From CAVPJC01 sp963705155 (lineage in GTDB: Bacteria; Chloroflexota; Anaerolineae; Anaerolineales; UBA4823), in the NCBI GenBank assembly GCA_963705155.1, contig CAVPJC010000014.1, positions 417,193 through 481,192 on the forward strand: 64,000 nucleotides of DNA. Direction: 5' to 3'. Shown here in pieces: positions 8,772 to 17,756 of this stretch (positions within the stretch are counted from its first letter, which is position 1; each line of letters opens with the position of its first letter). The position numbers and the translations under genes are program-made. The notes below the pieces were generated by a model, which saw only the letters and a program-made list of their open reading frames with translations, was not told where the DNA came from and made no database searches.

Positions 8772-9933
8772 TCAGCCTTGCTTTTGGATGTAGTCTGCCA
8801 TTGCATAAATTTCTTCCAGATCTGGAGAACGTACCAGGTAGCCATAATCTCCAAGTGCGGAGGCAAACACACCGCTAATATTTTCGTGATGGACGATTTT
8901 ATCTCGGAAGGTGTTTAGCACCTGCTCGTGAGGATAGAGGTATGAACGCTTGAATTTTCTCCCGATATAACAGCAATGGTACTTGCGAGAATAATCTGAT
9001 GAGAAGTTATTGTGGACAATTACGTTGGCCCACTCCTTGTAGATGTCAATATCATTGGCATAGTTGAACATATCCGTGGTCATGCCCCCTGGAGGACGCA
9101 TGTTTACTTCCAATGCAATGATTTGGTTATCTGGATCCCGGAAAAATTCGAAGTGAAAAAACCGCTCCCGCACCTGGAATGCTTTGAGCACCCTTCTTCC
9201 TGCTTCTTCGAGGTCTTTGGGTATATCCCGTTGCGAATAATAATAGACATCCCGGTCTTCGATTAACGGTTTCCATAATGCCCTGAGAATACTGGTGTGA
9301 CGTGAAGAATACCAGGTTGCCTTCACGGTCTGTCAGGCCATCAAATGTACAGATGATCCCGTTGATGAATTCCTCCATGATGTACTCATTCACCGGTTTT
9401 TCTGCAAAAAAAGCCTCCAGTTCTGCATCGGAGTGAATTTTATATGTCAGCGCTGCTCCAACGCCAATATCGGGTTTTGCCACCACCGGGTAGCCAATTT
9501 CCCTAATTAACTTGCGGGCTTCGGCAATCGTGTTTACGACCCGGCCGCGTGCCACAGGCACTCCGGCTTTGGCAAATGTTTTCTTCATCATGGACTTGCG
9601 CTTGACACGCACAATATCTTCGTTTTTGAGCCCCGGGATATTGAAATCTGTTCGTAAGCGTGCTTCTGTTTCAAGCCAATACTCGTTTTGCGAGTCGATT
9701 CGGTCAATCTTCCCATTCTTGAAGGTGAAAAAACCAATGGCGCGAACCAGCTCGTCGTAACTATGCATGTCATTGACTCGGTAGTATTCATGCATCGCCT
9801 GGCGCAATTCTGGACGGAGTTTATCGTAAGGCTCATCGGCTAGGCCGAGAACGTTTGCGCCTAACTGTTGAAGATGTACGCAAAATAAATAATAGTTGGG
9901 TGGAAAATGGGGTGAAAGAAAGACGAAATTCAT
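8772..9933 (-). CDS. ATP-grasp carboxylate-amine ligase-like protein (frameshifted)
   Basis: ATP-grasp enzymes activate a carboxylate as acyl phosphate for attack by an amine, thiol or bicarbonate. The N-terminal part (ATG at 9933) has a pre-ATP-grasp Rossmann-like start and the ATP-binding segment YPVVAKPDIGVGAALTY. The C-terminal part carries FHFEFFRDPDNQIIALEVNM with the metal-binding E...N-x-R site (EVNMRPPGG). The two are in different frames; the break is near 9260-9270, after SQGIMETV. A divergent promoter region (9934-10126) precedes it. The exact substrate is unknown; pairing with an esterase is the only clue. Confidence 0.8.
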
Positions 9934-10060
9934 ATCGGGCTCCAGGTAAATGCTGTTGTAATTATATCCACTCCTAGGCTAAGCATTTATACGACAACTC
10001 GATAGAAAACGCAACCATTTTAGCTTCTCAATTCATAGTATAAATATCTTAAATTGCCCT

Positions 10061-10089
10061 TTCACGTCTCATCTATCCGCTGATATAAT
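10061..10089 (+). promoter_or_regulatory. Promoter for the phosphohexomutase operon
   Basis: TTCACG (10061-10066), a 17-base spacer and a consensus TATAAT (10084-10089). It points toward the phosphomutase start at 10127, with a strong GGAGGT just before it. Confidence 0.6.
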
Positions 10090-10126
10090 AATCTTTGTAA
10101 TTATTCTCACTTGCAATGGAGGTGGT

Positions 10127-11548
10127 ATGGGGCAAGAAATTAAATTCGGAACGGACGGCTGGCGCGGCTTGATTGCAGAAGATTATACCTTTGCGAATGT
10201 ACGTCGTTGCAGCCAGGGCTTTGCCGATTACCTTAACCAGCTGGGCAATAAAGGCGAGTGGGTTGTAGTTGGTTTTGACCGTCGTTTCCATTCCGAAAAT
10301 TTTGCTGCTGCTGCCGCCGAGGTGATGGCGGGCAACGGATTGCGAGTTTACCTCACCGATGGAGCCACGCCTACGCCCACAATTGCATTCTCGGTTGTGA
10401 ATCGCCAGGCGGTCGCGGGCTTGAATATTACTGCCTCTCACAATCCCGCCACGGATAATGGTTTTAAGGTTCGCAATGAATTTGGCGGTGCTATTCACCC
10501 GCAGGGCTTAAAAGTCATCGAAAGCCTGATTCCAGAGAGCGAAGAGGGCGTCAGGCGTACCTCGTTAACAGAGGCACTGCAGGACGGCCGGATTGTGCGC
10601 TTTGATGCCGCGCCAGAGTACATTAAACAGATACGCAGCCTGGTAGATCTGGAGATTATCAAGAGTGCTGGCCTAAATATAGCCGTCGACCCCATGTGGG
10701 GGAATGGCGCCGGGTGGTTTTCCCGATTGTTGGGTGGTGGAAAATCAGTTATCAAAGAAATCCACAGCGACCGTAATCCCATTTTCCCTGAGATGAGCCG
10801 TCCTGAACCGATACCACCCAACATCAATGCTGGTTTGCGTGCTGCTCAAGAATTTGGTAGCGATGTACTGCTCATTACGGATGGTGATGCAGATCGTGTT
10901 GGCATCGGTGATGAAAATGGCCAATTTATCGATCAATTGCGGGTTTTTGCTTTATTAGCTTATTACTTGTTGGAAATTCGCGGATTGCGTGGCCCGATCG
11001 TGAAGACGTTATCAACTACTAACATGTTGAATAAGCTTGGTAAACTCTATGGCGTTCCGGTGTATGATACCGGTGTCGGTTTCAAGTACGTGGCCCCGAA
11101 AATGCTGGAAACCCATGCCATGATCGGCGGCGAGGAGTCTGGCGGATACGCCTTCCATGGTCATGTGCCTGAGCGTGATGGGATATTGGCCGGCCTGTAT
11201 ATGCTGGATATGATGGTGAAGACCGGCAAAAAGCCATCCGAATTGCTTTCTGAGCTATTTGATAAAGTTGGCGCCCACTTTTACGACCGGATCGACACCC
11301 GTTTTCAGGGGGACCGCAGCTCCCGCGAACAGGCTATCCTCAACGCTCATCCAAGGTTAATTGGCGGATTGGCCGTTACTGGTTTGGATACTACGGATGG
11401 CTATAAATTTAATCTGGAGGATGGTGGCTGGTTGCTGATCAGGTTTTCTGGTACAGAGCCCATTATCCGGGTCTATACTGAGACCACACATCAGAACAAT
11501 GTCCAGGCCATTCTGCAAGATGGTTTGCGGGTGGCGGGTATTCAATAG
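10127..11548 (+). CDS. Phosphoglucomutase/phosphomannomutase family protein
   Basis: It interconverts hexose 1- and 6-phosphates. The 473-residue product has all four domains. The phosphoserine loop is ITASHNPATDNGFKV, the metal-binding loop TDGDADRVGIGDENG, the sugar-binding loop GGEESGGYAFHG, and the C-terminal phosphate-binding loop RFSGTEPIIRVYTE. The start is set by a GGAGGT seven bases upstream. tatD follows 11 bases after the stop. Specificity between glucose, mannose and glucosamine phosphates cannot be told from these motifs. Confidence 0.93.
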   Translation: MGQEIKFGTDGWRGLIAEDYTFANVRRCSQGFADYLNQLGNKGEWVVVGFDRRFHSENFAAAAAEVMAGNGLRVYLTDGATPTPTIAFSVVNRQAVAGLNITASHNPATDNGFKVRNEFGGAIHPQGLKVIESLIPESEEGVRRTSLTEALQDGRIVRFDAAPEYIKQIRSLVDLEIIKSAGLNIAVDPMWGNGAGWFSRLLGGGKSVIKEIHSDRNPIFPEMSRPEPIPPNINAGLRAAQEFGSDVLLITDGDADRVGIGDENGQFIDQLRVFALLAYYLLEIRGLRGPIVKTLSTTNMLNKLGKLYGVPVYDTGVGFKYVAPKMLETHAMIGGEESGGYAFHGHVPERDGILAGLYMLDMMVKTGKKPSELLSELFDKVGAHFYDRIDTRFQGDRSSREQAILNAHPRLIGGLAVTGLDTTDGYKFNLEDGGWLLIRFSGTEPIIRVYTETTHQNNVQAILQDGLRVAGIQ

Positions 11549-11559
11549 GCGGGTAGACG

Positions 11560-12354
11560 GTGCAACTGACCGATACGCACTGCCATTTGAACTTTAACAC
11601 ATTCGATCTTGACCGGGAAGCTGTAATTGCTCGTGCCAGCCAGGCAGGTGTTCACCGCATGCTCAACCCGGGCGTCGATATCCCGACCAGCCGCCAGGCC
11701 GTAGACCTGTCTGAGCAATTTCCAGATGTGTATGCTGCAGTTGGTGTTCATCCCAACGATTCTGCCGCCTGGAATGAGGCTGCAATCGGAACTTTGCGGA
11801 CAATGGCATCCAATGCGAAAGTGGTTGCCATTGGGGAAATTGGATTGGATTACTATCGTGACCGCGCGCCTGGAGAATTGCAAAAGAAGGTGTTTCATTG
11901 CCAGCTTGAGCTTGCCGCAAGTCTGGGGTTGCCAGTAGTCATCCATAACCGGAAGGCAGGTGATGATATCCTGGCTATCTTAAAGGAGTGGCGACTAGAA
12001 TTGGTCCGGGCAGGATCAATTCTGGCGGATAACCCGGGCGTATTGCATTCATTTTCAGAAAATGCGGAATTCGCAAATAAGGCACTGGAACTTAATTTTT
12101 ACATCGGGATCACAGGTCCAGTGACCTATAAAAACGCCCACGAGCTTCGTCAATTGGTAGCAGATGTTCCCTTAGATCGAATTTTAATTGAAACCGATGC
12201 TCCTTTTCTTACTCCCCATCCACACCGGGGAGAGAGAAATGAGCCTATCCATGTCAGATATGTCGCGGAAAAGATTGCCGAAATTCGTGATCTTCCAGTG
12301 AATGAGGTGGTTATCGCCTCCGCGAGAAATGCAAATCGTTTGTTTAAGTGGTGA
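11560..12354 (+). CDS. tatD: TatD-family metal-dependent DNase
   Basis: A 264-residue TIM-barrel hydrolase with 3'-5' exonuclease or deoxyribonuclease activity in the characterised relatives. Metal ligands are visible in DTHCHL (residues 4-9), GEIGLDYYRD, VIHNR and the late ETDAPFLTP. The GTG start at 11560 is the only one that keeps the DTHCHL motif at the expected position. It overlaps the polyprenyl synthase gene by 7 bases. Confidence 0.92.
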   Translation: MQLTDTHCHLNFNTFDLDREAVIARASQAGVHRMLNPGVDIPTSRQAVDLSEQFPDVYAAVGVHPNDSAAWNEAAIGTLRTMASNAKVVAIGEIGLDYYRDRAPGELQKKVFHCQLELAASLGLPVVIHNRKAGDDILAILKEWRLELVRAGSILADNPGVLHSFSENAEFANKALELNFYIGITGPVTYKNAHELRQLVADVPLDRILIETDAPFLTPHPHRGERNEPIHVRYVAEKIAEIRDLPVNEVVIASARNANRLFKW

Positions 12355-13328
12355 ATATACCTTTGACTCAAGTTAATTTTATCGCACCCATTCAAGACCG
12401 CATCCTGCTGGTCGAAGAGGTAATGCGCGCCCAATCAGTTGGGAATCATCCCGACCTCGGGGCAGCGCTTGGTCATTTGCTTTCCTCCGGGGGTAAACGT
12501 GTCCGGCCAGCAGTTGCGCTTCTCACCGGTGGTATGTACGGTGGTGACCCGACAAGGCTGGTTACGTTGGGGGCTGCAATTGAGCTGCTTCACACAGCCA
12601 CGCTTGTGCATGACGATCTGATTGATGGCGCTCTACTTCGTCGCGGTATCGCCACTCTTAACGCGCGGTGGTCTCCTGCAGCCACAGTCCTTACAGGTGA
12701 TTTTGTGTTTGCGCGCGCCGCAAAACTTGCTGCCGAGACTGATTCAGTCGAAGTGATGCGCCTGTTCGCAGAAACATTGGCGATTATTGTCAATGGTGAG
12801 CTAACCCAGATGTTCACAAGCCGGGGGTTGGCCAGTCGCGATGATTATTACAGTCGAATTTATGCGAAAACCGCCTCGATGTTCGAACTTGCAACTGCCG
12901 CCGCCTCCCTTCTTTGTCCGGTAGGGCAGGATGTGATCGAAGGTGCTCGCAAATTCGGCTACGACATTGGTATGGCTTTTCAAATCGTCGATGATATTTT
13001 GGATTTCACCGGTGAACAAGCCACCGTGGGCAAGCCAGTTGCCAGTGATTTGCGCCAGGGTTTGATCACTCTCCCTGCGCTTTATTACATTGAAATGAAC
13101 CCAGGCGATCCTGATTTGGAGTTTCTGAAAAGCGGCAGTTATTACAGTGAGGATCGAATGGATCGACTGATTACTGCGATTCGCAGGAGTGGTGCAATTG
13201 ATAAGGCCATGGATGAAGCTCGCCAGTACGTAAGCCGTGCCTTGGATATGCTTGTAAATCAACCTGAAGGTCCTGAGCAGCAAGCGCTGGTGGACCTTAC
13301 TAATTACATTGTTGACCGCAGTTTATAA
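12348..13328 (+). CDS. Polyprenyl (long-chain) diphosphate synthase
   Basis: It condenses isopentenyl diphosphate units onto an allylic primer. The 326-residue product has SSGGKRVRP, the first Asp-rich motif region (LVHDDLIDGALLRRG) and the second (FQIVDDILDF). The GTG start overlaps the tatD end by 7 bases, so the two are co-translated. It probably makes the quinone side chain or an undecaprenyl-type lipid; chain length cannot be fixed here. Confidence 0.92.
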   Translation: MVNIPLTQVNFIAPIQDRILLVEEVMRAQSVGNHPDLGAALGHLLSSGGKRVRPAVALLTGGMYGGDPTRLVTLGAAIELLHTATLVHDDLIDGALLRRGIATLNARWSPAATVLTGDFVFARAAKLAAETDSVEVMRLFAETLAIIVNGELTQMFTSRGLASRDDYYSRIYAKTASMFELATAAASLLCPVGQDVIEGARKFGYDIGMAFQIVDDILDFTGEQATVGKPVASDLRQGLITLPALYYIEMNPGDPDLEFLKSGSYYSEDRMDRLITAIRRSGAIDKAMDEARQYVSRALDMLVNQPEGPEQQALVDLTNYIVDRSL

Positions 13329-13347
13329 AATTCCATAACGAGGAATG

Positions 13348-13376
13348 TTGACCAATATTCATTCTGATGGTATATT
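13348..13376 (+). promoter_or_regulatory. Strong sigma70-type promoter before the Thr-rich leader ORF
   Basis: TTGACC (13348-13353), a spacer of exactly 17 bases, and TATATT (13371-13376). The predicted start, near 13384, is only about 3 bases before the ATG of the 28-codon ORF, so the leader peptide would be translated from an almost leaderless mRNA. Confidence 0.6.
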
Positions 13377-13386
13377 TGCGCCCAAT

Positions 13387-13473
13387 ATGAAATCCTTGAA
13401 ATCCATTATGACTACCCTGGCCACCAATAACACTCGCCGTACCGGTGATGTGGGGTGTGGCCGCGGGATATGA
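13387..13473 (+). CDS. Candidate 28-residue Thr-rich leader peptide
   Basis: The ORF starts MKSLKSIM, has a central TTLATNNTRRT (all five Thr of the peptide within residues 9-19) and ends DVGCGRGI, with TGA at 13471-13473. No Shine-Dalgarno is visible, but the promoter at 13348-13376 would place the start codon almost at the 5' end of the RNA. An intrinsic terminator (13514-13540) follows 40 bases later, and then an amino-acid metabolism operon that includes aspartokinase. That order is the layout of a transcription attenuator such as thrL. It could instead be a chance ORF; I see no RiPP maturation enzyme nearby. Confidence 0.4.
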   Translation: MKSLKSIMTTLATNNTRRTGDVGCGRGI

Positions 13474-13513
13474 TAGGCATAATCTGAAAGATCATCAATC
13501 CACAAGCCGACCA

Positions 13514-13540
13514 GCGCCCCGAAAATATCGGGGCGCTTTT
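13514..13540 (+). terminator. Intrinsic terminator or attenuator upstream of the aminotransferase
   Basis: GCGCCCCGA (13514-13522) and TCGGGGCGC (13528-13536) form a perfect 9-bp stem with a 5-base loop, followed by TTTT. It stands 30 bases before the aminotransferase start and downstream of the promoter at 13348-13376. It must therefore be crossed by transcripts from that promoter. Confidence 0.8.
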
Positions 13541-13569
13541 GTAATCATGTGATCCAGGAGAGAAAAGCT

Positions 13570-14868
13570 ATGTCTTCAAACGATATGCCTGTGTATGCGG
13601 TTCCGGATTCTGGGTTGATCCCCGTCAGCGGTCATCTCTCTCAGATGACCCCTATCCCCCCATCTCGTATGTTTCTGATCAACAAATCCCTCAAGGTTTA
13701 TACCCAGAAAAATCCCACCGATATGGTTTTTGATGCTTCTCAGGGAGATGGTGGAGCAAGCTTGCCCGGTGTGCCTCGCAATCTTCTGGAGCAAGCCTAT
13801 CAAATGCAGGTGGATCATGGCACAGCCTACGATATGCCTTTCGGCACGGATGATTATCGCCGGTGTGTCGTTGAAAAATACTGGAAGCTGGATCCTTCGT
13901 CGGGTATTGGCCCGGCAAATATCCTGGCATCTGTAGGTGGGCGTGACGCCCTGGTGAAAGCATTTCAAGCCATGCTCGGGCTTGGTTATGGTCGCCAGGG
14001 AGATGCCATCATCGTTTCGCGTGTTCCATGGATCTCATATAACTGGGGACCGTATGGGGTTGGCGCCAATGTGCTGTATGCGCCCGGGAAACCTGATGAG
14101 GGCTGGGCTTATTCTGAAGAGGGTTTAAGAGAATGCGTCAAATTTGCCGGCAGCAGTGGGCGAAAAGTTGCCGGCCTCATCATCACCTGCCCGGATAATC
14201 CCACGGGTTTAACCATCACGCCGGAGCGTCAGGTAGCACTCGCTAAAGCTGCTCTAGAAGCAGGCGTGGCATATGTTCTGTTTGACTGGATGTATCATTA
14301 TGTCACCGATGAAAGCCCGATGGATTTGAATACATTTATTCAAATGTTCGAGCCCGGTGAGCGGCCTCGGCTCATGTTCCTGGATGGCATTACAAAAAGC
14401 CTGGGTGGATCGAATATTCGCAATTGTCATTTGATCGCATCGGACGATGTGATCAAATTCATCGTTGCGCGCTCCTCGCACAGTGTTATCCCATCTTATT
14501 ACTCTCTGGCCGTGGCAATGGCTGCTTACGAAATGGGTTATGCTGAAGCATGCAGGACGATCGTGGAACCAACAAACGCCAGCCGTACTACGCTCCACTC
14601 ATTTATGGAGCAAAACGATCTGACTTATATCCTGGGAAAAGGGTATTATGCATTCATCGAGGTCGGCAGGTGGTTGCGCTCCCGCGGTTGGCAAGACAGC
14701 GAGCCACTGGGCCAATTCCTGGCAGAAGAGCACGGCGTGGCGATTGTCCCGGGCGCATTCTTTTCGCAGTATGGCGCTGACTGGATCCGGTTCTCATACG
14801 CCACACCTCCAGAGCGCACCCTGGGCGCTGCGCAACGCTTGCTGCAAGGTTTGAATGCCTTGCTCTGA
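13570..14868 (+). CDS. Class I/II PLP-dependent aminotransferase
   Basis: The ATG at 13570 (MSSNDMPVYAVPDSG) follows a CCAGGAGAG. The 432-residue fold-type I enzyme shows CPDNPTG (the conserved N-P-x-G turn), DWMYHYV with the PLP-ring Asp, and the Schiff-base Lys in DGITKSLGGSN. A C-terminal Arg region (DWIRFSYATPPE) would bind the substrate carboxylate. It is followed 27 bases later by the ligase-peptidase fusion, so they are probably one operon. The amino acid substrate is not evident. Confidence 0.9.
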   Translation: MSSNDMPVYAVPDSGLIPVSGHLSQMTPIPPSRMFLINKSLKVYTQKNPTDMVFDASQGDGGASLPGVPRNLLEQAYQMQVDHGTAYDMPFGTDDYRRCVVEKYWKLDPSSGIGPANILASVGGRDALVKAFQAMLGLGYGRQGDAIIVSRVPWISYNWGPYGVGANVLYAPGKPDEGWAYSEEGLRECVKFAGSSGRKVAGLIITCPDNPTGLTITPERQVALAKAALEAGVAYVLFDWMYHYVTDESPMDLNTFIQMFEPGERPRLMFLDGITKSLGGSNIRNCHLIASDDVIKFIVARSSHSVIPSYYSLAVAMAAYEMGYAEACRTIVEPTNASRTTLHSFMEQNDLTYILGKGYYAFIEVGRWLRSRGWQDSEPLGQFLAEEHGVAIVPGAFFSQYGADWIRFSYATPPERTLGAAQRLLQGLNALL

Positions 14869-14895
14869 GTTCGTAATCAATTTAACGGAGCTTTC

Positions 14896-17724
14896 ATGTT
14901 TGACCCATTATTATTTGCAGAAAAATATCGCCTGGCTCTGGATACCGCAATAAAAGAAAAACCGAATGGCGGGCTTTGTGGATTTGAATTGGAGTGGAAC
15001 CTGCTCGATTCACAACTGCGTCCGCTGTTGACCGTTGGAACCGGGCCAAATAAACAATCTTTTGTGGATTATTTAAGGGCTGAAGCGCTGCCTGCCTGGG
15101 TGCGTTCCTACAGCCAATTGGAGGTTTTTCATTGGATGATTGAATGGGCAACCTTGCCTTATTATCATCCACGCGGGGCGGTCTATGAAGGCCGCTTGTT
15201 GGAAGCCAGTTTGATCAACGCACTCGACAAAGCGGGGCGGGAGTTTGGTGAGCAGTTGTATTCCTGGTATGGCAATCTGTTATACAGTACCCCCGTGGGC
15301 AGCGGCTCCATACCGGGCTCTTGGAATCTGGCAAAGCGCCGTTATTTGGAACGCTGCGTAGATTTATTTGGAAATTCTTTGGCTACAGCCGGAACACACA
15401 CCAATCTTTCCTTGCCCGAACCGCTGCTTGCCTGGGATTTCATGCACCTGCCGACCAGCAAGCGCGGTCAAAATCACCTGGATGATTATAAGAGCCAGTT
15501 TTACATTACCGCAACCCGCCTTCTGCGTGCTTTTGCAGCTCTTTTTGTGGCTACCAGTGCATCCACACCACTTCAGGCCGGGATGAAAGATGGCAAGCCG
15601 GTGGTGATTGTAACTGAATTTGATTCGGTCCGAAATCTTACCTTTCCAAATCCAGAAAATATTGACCTGCCTTTCCTGTACCGCTCGTACGAGGACTATT
15701 TGCAAACATCCTACGATCTGGTTCGCACAGGCGTGCGCTTTGGCAACAACAACTGGACCCCTGTGCGCGCCCGTTCTTTTGCTGAGCCCGTTGAGCGCCT
15801 GATTTTGGTGACCAGTGAGCAATTGAATGATCTGTATGCACGCGGTTTATACGCTGCAGATGAACCGCTCACTGTGGACGAAATGGCTCACCAGATTGAG
15901 ATGCAAAACCTCATGGCACGCATCAACCTGCCCATGTCTCGTACTGAGGTACGCACAGATGATGGCGGGCATCCTATGGATGTAGAGATTGCGAACCTCA
16001 CCTTGAAACACCTGCTTGTACTTCGTTTTTATGCCGATCCAGAATTTGCACGTGCTTTTCGTTATGACAGTGAAGATATCGCTCTCTCCAGGCGCAATGA
16101 AGACTTGTGCGCACGCGAAGGGCTGCGCGCTGAAATAAGCAATCCGCTTACCGGCAAACCTGTAAAAATGCGCGATTTCCTTGGCTGGACATTGGAAGAA
16201 CTTCGCCCCCTGGCTACCGAATTGGGTTTATGGGATGACCTGTATCCGCTCGTTGAAATGGCATCCGGCGGACCAAACACTGCTGAAAAAATACGCCAGC
16301 GCTTATGTGACGAAATCGGGGACTGCCGGGAAGTGCCTTTGGAATTATTGCAATCTTTAGCCGAAGAGCGTACAAATATGGTTGCCAAAGACGTGGAGAT
16401 AATTGCCGAGTCTTACCTGGAGTTTGGCGATGAATCTTCCAAGTTGGGGGATTTTCTCCAGCGCGCTCGTGATGATGTTCACACCGACACACATGTCCCC
16501 ATTCGTTTCAGGCCGCGACCGGATGCTTTGGTCGAGATCAGTTATCCCGATAAAACCAGCGAGATTCTGGCGCTTGCTCAGGAATTGATCCGGATTCCTT
16601 CTGTCACCGCTTGCCCCCAGGAAAGATTGGATGAAGTTCACCGGGCCGCAACCTTGATTTTCGACTATGTTCGGAATCGAGGCCTGACTGTGCAATATTT
16701 CGACCTGGACAAATACCCCGCCCTCCTGATTGGTTTTCCTGGACAATTATACGCGCCCGTCATGCTAAGCGGACATTTCGACGTGGTGGAAGCGGAGCCG
16801 GACGAGCGCCAGTTCGAGCCCAGAATTGATGGCGATTACCTCTGGGGTCGTGGTTCAGCGGATATGAAGACGGTGGTTGCGACGAACCTGACATGGATGA
16901 AAGACCTGCTACACAAAGGGCCGCCATACCCGCCGGTGAATCTCCTTCTTGTGGGTAATGAAGAGAATGGAGAGATAGAACCGATGGGTACCCCGCATGT
17001 CTTGAATTTGCTCGCCACAGATGAGCAATATTCTCCTCGCCTTGTGATCGCCGGCGAGCGTACCGGAGAAGGTGGAAATGAGCTGTGGGGTGAGATTTGC
17101 ATTGAAAATCGCGGCGTGATGCGATTTGACATCATTGCTCGAGGGCAGAAAGGGCATTCCGGTGTTGCAGGCGCCAAAACAGACCTTACGGAGCGATTGT
17201 TGGTTGCCCGTGCTGCCATCACAGGCATCTTGGGAAAACATCTCACTCTCAGTAGTCCTGACGGCTGGCAATCACAGGCGCGCTTTCCGTTTATCCAGGT
17301 AGGGACGCCTGGCGTTTATAACGTCACTGCTGATTTTGGCCTGGTTGGTGTTGAGGTCAGACCGATCCCGCAGGATGATATTGCCGGTCTGCGCAAGGAG
17401 CTTGAAGAGTTCTGTAATGCGTCAAACCTGGAATTGCAAATCTCTGTCATGGAAGGGGGAATTGCCTGCGATTTGCAGAATCCATACTTGCAGAGTCTCA
17501 TCCACGCAGTTGAGCAAACCTCAGGTGCATCCGCATCCCTGGGACGAAAGCTTCCTGGCACAAGTGCACGGTTTGCACCTGGTGGCCAGGGAGTTGTTTG
17601 GGGGCAGTCAGGCCTGGGTCCTCATTCCAGCAACGAGCGTCACTTCATCCCCAGCATTCAGCCATACTACGATGCGCTCACAGAGCTTGGTGTCCTCAGC
17701 CGGGGAGTTAAACTGCCAACATAG
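14896..17724 (+). CDS. Fusion: glutamate-cysteine-ligase-like domain + M20 metallopeptidase
   Basis: One intact 942-codon frame joins two enzymes. Residues 1-480 resemble the GCS2 carboxylate-amine ligase fold: GLCGFELEWN near the N-terminus, GTHTNLSL in the core, and RTEVRTDDGG then VEIANLTLKHLL. Residues about 545-942 are an M20 (ArgE/DapE/CPG2-type) dizinc peptidase. Its metal motifs are intact: SGHFDVV (His627, Asp629), GRGSADMK (Asp656), NEENGE (Glu689/Glu690) and a late GPHSSNERH. The fusion could build and then trim an amide-linked amino acid, or the ligase domain could have another role. The ATG at 14896 has an ACGGAG upstream. LysE follows after 32 bases. Confidence 0.8.
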   Translation: MFDPLLFAEKYRLALDTAIKEKPNGGLCGFELEWNLLDSQLRPLLTVGTGPNKQSFVDYLRAEALPAWVRSYSQLEVFHWMIEWATLPYYHPRGAVYEGRLLEASLINALDKAGREFGEQLYSWYGNLLYSTPVGSGSIPGSWNLAKRRYLERCVDLFGNSLATAGTHTNLSLPEPLLAWDFMHLPTSKRGQNHLDDYKSQFYITATRLLRAFAALFVATSASTPLQAGMKDGKPVVIVTEFDSVRNLTFPNPENIDLPFLYRSYEDYLQTSYDLVRTGVRFGNNNWTPVRARSFAEPVERLILVTSEQLNDLYARGLYAADEPLTVDEMAHQIEMQNLMARINLPMSRTEVRTDDGGHPMDVEIANLTLKHLLVLRFYADPEFARAFRYDSEDIALSRRNEDLCAREGLRAEISNPLTGKPVKMRDFLGWTLEELRPLATELGLWDDLYPLVEMASGGPNTAEKIRQRLCDEIGDCREVPLELLQSLAEERTNMVAKDVEIIAESYLEFGDESSKLGDFLQRARDDVHTDTHVPIRFRPRPDALVEISYPDKTSEILALAQELIRIPSVTACPQERLDEVHRAATLIFDYVRNRGLTVQYFDLDKYPALLIGFPGQLYAPVMLSGHFDVVEAEPDERQFEPRIDGDYLWGRGSADMKTVVATNLTWMKDLLHKGPPYPPVNLLLVGNEENGEIEPMGTPHVLNLLATDEQYSPRLVIAGERTGEGGNELWGEICIENRGVMRFDIIARGQKGHSGVAGAKTDLTERLLVARAAITGILGKHLTLSSPDGWQSQARFPFIQVGTPGVYNVTADFGLVGVEVRPIPQDDIAGLRKELEEFCNASNLELQISVMEGGIACDLQNPYLQSLIHAVEQTSGASASLGRKLPGTSARFAPGGQGVVWGQSGLGPHSSNERHFIPSIQPYYDALTELGVLSRGVKLPT

Positions 17725-17756
17725 ATAAGTACCTGTGGACCCTGGATGATAAGACA

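Noticed and set aside
13450..13473. DVGCGRG at the end of the short leader ORF, resembling a SAM-methyltransferase motif
   Set aside because: The ORF is only 28 codons and the residues around the motif do not continue into a methyltransferase fold in any frame.
13387..13473. The same short ORF as a RiPP precursor
   Set aside because: No radical SAM, cyclase, LanM-type or protease maturation gene lies nearby, and the neighbours are amino-acid metabolism enzymes. The attenuator reading explains promoter and terminator better.
15364..15822. 152-codon minus-strand open frame within the ligase-peptidase gene
   Set aside because: No ribosome-binding site or motif; the opposite strand encodes the conserved ligase-like domain.
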